Source: Haberlea rhodopensis
Taxonomy: Eukaryota; Streptophyta; Magnoliopsida; Lamiales; Gesneriaceae
Assembly (NCBI GenBank): GCA_907163345.1
Contig: CAJQUN010001158.1
Location: 1-64,000 of the forward strand
DNA length: 64,000 nucleotides
Direction: 5' to 3'
Part shown: positions 58,299 to 64,000 of the stretch, piece by piece
Layout of the letters: each line of letters begins with the position of its first letter
How positions within the stretch are numbered: the stretch's first letter is position 1
Program-made: the position numbers and the translations under genes
Notes under the pieces: model-generated
Seen by the model: only the letters and a program-made list of their open reading frames with translations
Databases searched by the model: none
What the model was told of the DNA's origin: nothing

Positions 58299-60315
58299 TG
58301 TAAGGACCCTAGTTCATTAAGTGCGGATTAAAGGCATAATTAGAGCTAATATAAATGATCAGAGTAAAATAATCGTGTTGAGTCTATGAGCTTTAAGAAT
58401 TACATGCCAAAATGAGGACTATCAATGGATTAGTTACATTCCCAAATCAAATGAATGTTATCAATCATAGCTTTACACTACTCCTAGAGTAGATACTATA
58501 CAAAATTAATCATGTCCTTCCTTTCTCAAAAGAATTCTTCACAAGCTCACCACCTCAACCCGCTTAGCCCTTCTTATCATGCCAAAAGTGTACCTACAAG
58601 GACAACCCCCAAACATGAGCAATAATATCTTTCATATTCAACACAATATGAATATAAAGCGTAAATGCATAAATCACAATAAAACACTTACTGTTTTCCC
58701 ATGCATTTCAAAACGCTTCCAGTTTGGTTGTCCCTGTACCATAACTCATGAGTATAATCAATAGATTATTTAATGGTCTAGATCATGACATAACACCAGC
58801 TCATCAATACAAAATACCATTCACCAATCCCTAGTCTGTCCATCACAATGTATTTTAATGCCCCTCGCTTATTTACATATAGGCGGCATAGAATAACCTC
58901 GCTTCAATGGACATGCGGTACTCCCACCCCTCGCCTCACATTGAGCGGCAAATATTTTTTCCTCGCCCTATATGATAACCACGCTCAAATGTGACATGCG
59001 GCGCTCCCACCCCTCGCTTCACATTTAGCGGAAACAAACCAAATAGCGGCAAGCATTAAAAATCAAGGGATGACCACGACTCATGGGATGTGCACCAATA
59101 ACCATCATATGCATATACAGTCATCATGCATAATTCAACATGTATTTGCATCCACAATGCATAATCACATATATACTCGCATCCACAATGCATAAACAAT
59201 GAGTATATTAGATACATGTACCGTTGGGTGCCCGTACGTCCTCTACGTACCTTTCCAAAATGTAGGACGTGGTAGGACTTCAATTCCTTGGCTGAGTTGC
59301 CACCTGGGATGGTTCTACATATTCACACAATTCAATATTAGAACCCAATAATAGTCCAATACCAAATATCTCATCAATCATGCCAAGGAAATAATTTTCA
59401 GCAAAAATGCTCTACCGATCGATCGGTCATCCTTACCGATCGATCGGTAACTGTTCATAATTTTCATTTTAAGCTAAGGCTTTTACCGATCGATTGGTCC
59501 AAGATACCGATCGATCGCCAGCCATCCACCGATTGATCGGTCGCTTTTACCGATCGATCGGTAAGCATAGAATTTTCACCCCTCGCTTCGCACTTGCACC
59601 GATCGATCGCCGCCCTGGTACCGATCGATCGGTCGCCGCGACATTTTCGGGCAAACTCCATTTTTTTGGTACAAAACTTCCAAATAACCCAAAACTTCTT
59701 AAACCAAAAACATCCCAACAACATATCATCACAAAAACCTCATGAAACCATACCCCAACCACATACAACACCAACCCACAACAAACCCATATCAAAAACT
59801 CAATTAACAAACTCAAATCAAAACAAATCTTTGCAAAAACAACAAGAGGGACATATACCCTTCCTAGACCTTAAATCTTACCAAGAATCACTCCACAAGA
59901 GTTTGAGCAAAGATTTCTCTTCCTCCTTGGGGTCAAAAACGAAAATGTGGGAAGAGGTTAGGGTTGGGGAAATGTTGGGGATTTAAGAGTAAAATGGTAA
60001 AGTGGTTGATAAAGTGGGGTGATTAAAATGAAGTGCATTCCACAACCTCATGGTGTATAAAACACCCCAACATGATATTTTTAAAAGCATTTCACCAAGA
60101 TGCATCATAATCACAATTAAACTCATGCTAATAACAATTTTCCCAACATGCACAACATGCACCCTGAAATGCTCTCCCGGGTCACTCTATCCATATGACC
60201 ATGCATTTCCATACATTAAATAAATCCAACACATAATCAATTAATTACCACCATGATTAATCATATAAACACAATTAATGCCCAAATTGTAATTAATCAT
60301 TTCGGGGATATCACA
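58299..60315 (-). repeat. 3' LTR of the minus-strand chromovirus
   Basis: On the minus strand it starts TGTGATATCCCCGAAAT (60,315) and ends GGGTCCTTACA (58,299). It lies directly downstream of the chromovirus pol, with a purine tract (aagtaggggagtattg) between. Tandem-like blocks (ctcccacccctcgc, twice) lie at 58,920-59,035. Its left end sits inside the integrase of the plus-strand gypsy element. Confidence 0.92.
59415..59640. repeat. cluster of ACCGATCGATCGGT words in the LTR
   Basis: About eight copies of accgatcgatcggt or close variants in 225 bases, about 680-900 bases from the LTR start. Most are palindromic. Confidence 0.93.
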
Positions 60316-60332
60316 ATACTCCCCTACTTATA
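60316..60332 (-). other. polypurine tract of the chromovirus
   Basis: The sense strand reads aagtaggggagtattg, just before the LTR start. Confidence 0.7.
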
Positions 60333-60385
60333 AGATTTCGTCCTCGAAATCACATGCACTTACCCCCAAAAGAAACTAAACATGA

Positions 60386-63363
60386 TCACATACCAGAGAA
60401 TAGTTCCGGGTAGTGCTGCATCATATGCCGCTCCGTCTCCCACGTAGCCTCCTCGACACCCCTGCGATCCCACTGAACCTTGATCATAGGTATCACTTTG
60501 TTCCGAAGTCTACGGTCTGCTCGATCCAGAATTCTAACAGGCCGTTCCACATAAGACACATCGGATTCTAACTGAACCTCGGAAGGCTGTAACACATGAG
60601 ATGGATCCGGCTCATACTTCCGCAGCATCGATACATGAAACACATCATGTATACCAGATAAAGAAGGTAGCAGAGCTAGTCGGTAAGCTAAGGTGCCAAT
60701 GCGCTGCAAAATCTCGTACGGTCCAACATACCTCGGAGACAGCTTCCCGCGCATCCCAAATCGCACAACGCCTCTGAAAGGCGAGATCTTCAAAAAGACC
60801 TTATCTCCCAACTGAAATTCTAACGGTCTCCGCCGTTTATTCGCATAAGCTGCCTGTCTGTCCTGGGCTGCTTTCATTTTCTGCCTTATCATCTTTATCT
60901 TCTCTTCCATTTCCCGAACCAACTCTGGTCCTCCGACCGATTTGCGGTCCAAATCATCCCAACACAAGGGTGATCTACACCGTCTGCCATAAAGAGCTTC
61001 AAAAGGAGCCATCTGAATACTCGCCTGGTAGCTATTATTATAAGAGAACTCTACCAAAGGCACTGAATCTTGCCAAGAAACATCGAACTCTAAAACACAA
61101 GCTCTCAACATGTCCTCGAGCGTCTGGATGGTACGCTCGGTCTGGCCATCCGTCTGAGGATGATATGCAGTGCTCAATCTAACTTCAGTTCCCAAGGCTG
61201 ACTGAAGACCTTCCCAAAAATGAGATGTGAATCGTGGATCTCGATCCGACACTATGGAAATGGGGATCCCATGCAATCTCACCACATCTCGAATATACAA
61301 TTGAGCCATCCTCAAAACGGTGAAAGTCATGCTATAGGGGATAAAATGGGCTACCTTAGTCAATCGATCCACAATCACCCAAATAGCATCGAAGCCTGAA
61401 GTACTCCTCGGCAGGTGAGTCACGAAGTCCATGGAAATGTGTTCCCACTTCCACTTCGGTATCTCCAAGCTTCTCAACTCGCCGCCAGGTCTCTGTCTCT
61501 CTACCTTAACCTGCTGGCAGATCAAACACCTCTTAACAAAAGCGACGACATCACTCTTCATCCTTTTCCACCAAAACTGACCACGCAGATCTTTATACAT
61601 CTTCTTCCCGCCTGGGTGGATGCTAAGTCTGCTACTATGAGCTCGCTCCAAGATCCCTTTACGCAACTTCGGCGTACTCGGAACCACCCAACGGTTACCC
61701 AACCTCAAAGATCCGTCATCGGCCACACTGAATTTCGTTGGCTGACCAAGATGTACTAAAGATAACCACCTCTGAACCTCATCATCTGACTTCTGAGCCC
61801 TCCTGATGTTCTCATAGATATCTGGCTCAGCTAACAAGGTCGATACATACACAGGTGATGCATCTATGTCAAAATCATAGCCCAGATGGCAATAGGAGGT
61901 CATCATAGCCGACAAATGGATGACGTCCTCAGCAGAACTCCTCACTTTCCGGCTCAAGGCGTCTGCGGTCAAATTAGCTTTCCCGGGATGGTACTCAATC
62001 TCACAATCATAGTCCTTGAGTAAGTCCATCCACCTTCTCTGCCTCATGTTCAGCTCCGCCTGAGTGAATAAAAACTTGAGGCTCTTGTGATCCGTGTATA
62101 TGGTAAATGAAGTACCATACAAGTAATGTCTCCAAATCTTCAGGGCGAAGATGATAGCCGCCAATTCCAAGTCATGGACTGGGTATCTGGTCTCATGCGG
62201 CTTCAATTGCCTCGATGCATAAGCTACCACATGCTTATCTTGCATCAGTACACACCCAAGACCTGGAGTGATGCATCGGTATACAAAACAAATCTGGAGT
62301 TTTCCGTAGGGATCACTAACACTGGCGCCGTGGTCAAACGGTGCTTCAACTCCTGGTAGCTCTCCTCACAAGCTTCTGACCAAAAGAATGGTACTCCCTT
62401 CTGGGTCAACTGTGTCAACGGCTTGGCAATCTTCGAAAAGCCCTCAACGAAGCGTCGATAATAACCGGCCAAACCAAGGAAGCTCCGTATCTCAGGCACA
62501 GAAGTGGGTGCAGCCCACTCCATCACAGCTTCAATCTTCCTGGGATCCACAGATATTCCGCTGCTCGATATGACATGCCCCAAAAATACTGTACTGCTCA
62601 ACCAAAACTCACACTTACTGAGCTTGGCATACAACTGGTGATCCCTGAGAATCTGGAGCACTGTCCTCAAGTGTTTCACGTGCTCTTCCTCGCTCCGGGA
62701 ATAGATGAGAATGTCGTCGATGAACACGATGACGAACTGATCAAGATACGGCTGAAACACTCTGTTCATCAGACTCATAAAGACCGCTGGAGCATTCGTC
62801 ACGCCGAACGGCATCACTAGGAACTCATAATGTCCATATCGAGTCCGGAATGCTGTCTTCTGTACATCTTCCTCTCTGACTCGAATCTGATGGTACCCGG
62901 ACCTCAAATCAATCTTGCTATAAAGTCTGGTACCTTGCAATTGATCAAACAAGTCATCAATCCTTGGGAGAGGATATTTGTTCTTTACTGTGGCTTTATT
63001 CAGTTGCCGGTAATCGATGCACAACCGCATCGAACCGTCCTTCTTCTTCACAAAGAGAACCGGAGCGCCCCATGGCGATACGCTCGGGCGTATATATCCC
63101 TTGTCAAGGAGGTCCTGCAATTGCTCCTTCAATTCTCTCAACTCCGCTGGTGCCATCCTATAAGGTGCACGAGAGATAGCGGATGTCCCGGGTAACAACT
63201 CGATCCCAAACTCAACTTCTCTAGCCGGTGGGAATCCTGGGATCTCTTCTGGGAATACATCAGCGAACTCTGCTACCACTGGTACATCCTCAACTCTCAA
63301 TTCCTTATTCTTACCAGACGTGTCCACGGCATAGATGAGATAGCCCGTGTGGCCACGTTCCAA
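60386..63363 (-). pseudogene. chromovirus pol: RT, RNase H, integrase, chromodomain; one frameshift
   Basis: The frame 62,245-63,363 holds RT (FPEEIPGFPPAREVEFGIEL, LCIDYRQLNKATVKNKYPLP, FIDDILIYSRS) and the start of RNase H (LYTDASLQ). A one-base shift near 62,255 moves the frame, and the 619-residue frame 60,386-62,245 continues RNase H (TDHKSLKFLF, ADALSRK) and integrase (HPGGKKMY, CLICQQVKVERQR, FDAIWVIVDRLTKVAHF, VSDRDPRF, QTDGQTERTIQTLEDMLRA). The end (YVERPVRILDRADRRL, IKVQWDRRGVEEATWE) is a chromodomain, which places the element in the chromoviruses (Tekay/Del-like). Chromodomains direct integration toward chromatin marks. Apart from the shift, pol is intact. Confidence 0.94.
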
Positions 63364-63812
63364 CAGCTAGTCATCTTGATCGCTGAAATCAACGGAATCT
63401 TCACACGAGAACCGTTGCAATAAAAAGTCCACTGAACTCCCAAATCAGATCTGAACCTCACTGTTTTCTGCCGGCAATCTACCACTGCCTGATATCTGTT
63501 CAGAATATCAATACCCAACTGGAACTCTGCCAGCCTCAGCCAAGCTGTAACAGCACAAGGAGCCGATACAAATATCTGCTCAAGTCTTTCCAGCCACTCC
63601 TCAGCTTCCTCTCCTGATTCTGTTCCCTCAAACCGGGGCGGGTGGTAAGACAGAAACTGAGTCAAGCTAATCTCACCGGGTAGCAATAACTGAGCCACTG
63701 GCTCCATGCCTACTGCTGGTGGAGGTAGAGGGTTTGCCTGTCCAATGCTAGCGTTCACGCTCCCAACATCGCCAACCTCTTCGTTAAGGTTCCCCGCATT
63801 CATAGCAGCCAT
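63297..63812 (-). pseudogene. chromovirus gag N-terminus joined to protease C-terminus by deletion
   Basis: From the ATG at 63,812 (MAAMNAGNLNEE) the frame reads the beginning of gag (PPRFEGTESGEEAEEWLERL). After EQIFVSAPCAVTAWL it is already in the last part of the protease region (EFQLGIDILNRYQAVVDC, then VKIPLISAIKM). The rest of the capsid region, the zinc knuckle and the protease DTG site are all missing. A frameshift at about 63,365 separates it from RT. The deletion makes the copy unable to form particles or process proteins by itself. Confidence 0.85.
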
Positions 63813-63824
63813 GCTGTAACACAA

Positions 63825-64000
63825 AGGTTAACAACAATTCCAAAACAAATATACATGTTATGCCGTTAGATAACAGGGATGATAATAAGCATGTTAGTAT
63901 AACAGAATATACATCAATATGCACCACATGCATAAACATGCTTCAAATGTAAGCACCTAGCCAATCATGCTAAGGCTACCCTTCACTCGTTCCCGGGTTC
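63825..64000 (-). other. chromovirus leader upstream of gag
   Basis: Non-coding, AT-rich, with the window edge inside it. The 5' LTR and primer-binding site must lie beyond 64,000. Confidence 0.6.

Overview
The window is repeat-dense nuclear DNA of a flowering plant. It has long AT-rich stretches, nested LTR retrotransposons of the Ty1/copia and Ty3/gypsy superfamilies primed by initiator tRNA-Met, and hAT and Mutator-like DNA transposons. I found no convincing host gene, tRNA, rRNA or CRISPR array. The two Sirevirus-type copia elements carry an extra ORF after pol that resembles retroelement proteins I recall from Lamiales assemblies such as Gesneriaceae. An asterid host is therefore my guess, held with low confidence.

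Layout. 1-10.6 kb: AT-rich DNA with a decayed gypsy pol and its LTR remnant (480-2642), a 350-bp miniature LTR element (5103-5452), foldback MITEs and small non-LTR fragments. 10.6-13.2 kb: a non-autonomous Mutator-like element with a 9-bp target duplication, filled by an array of 15 near-perfect 22-23-bp palindromes. 14.3-14.9 kb: a small hAT element. 15,650-32,234: one hAT element with a broken transposase, split by a Sirevirus (16,037-26,969) and by a deleted gypsy element (27,631-30,364). The Sirevirus is itself split by a second miniature LTR element (22,268-22,619). 32.4-45.0 kb: the 5' end of a Tat-like gypsy element holds a copia-type solo LTR, which holds a very young Sirevirus (33,357-44,000). 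45.6-49.7 kb: hAT-like elements, an old LTR fragment and a gypsy solo LTR. 49.9 kb to the right edge: a copia element (minus) split by a gypsy element (plus, from 52,069), in turn split by a chromovirus (minus, from 58,299); all three continue past or have their missing ends beyond the window.

All retroelement coding regions are damaged. The two Sirevirus copies lost different catalytic parts of reverse transcriptase: copy 1 lost the motif A aspartate and copy 2 lost the whole YIDD box. Copy 2 nevertheless has almost identical LTRs. Most boundaries are set by LTR termini plus matching 5-bp target duplications, or by terminal inverted repeats plus 8- or 9-bp duplications, read directly from the sequence. 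Divergence counts were made by eye.
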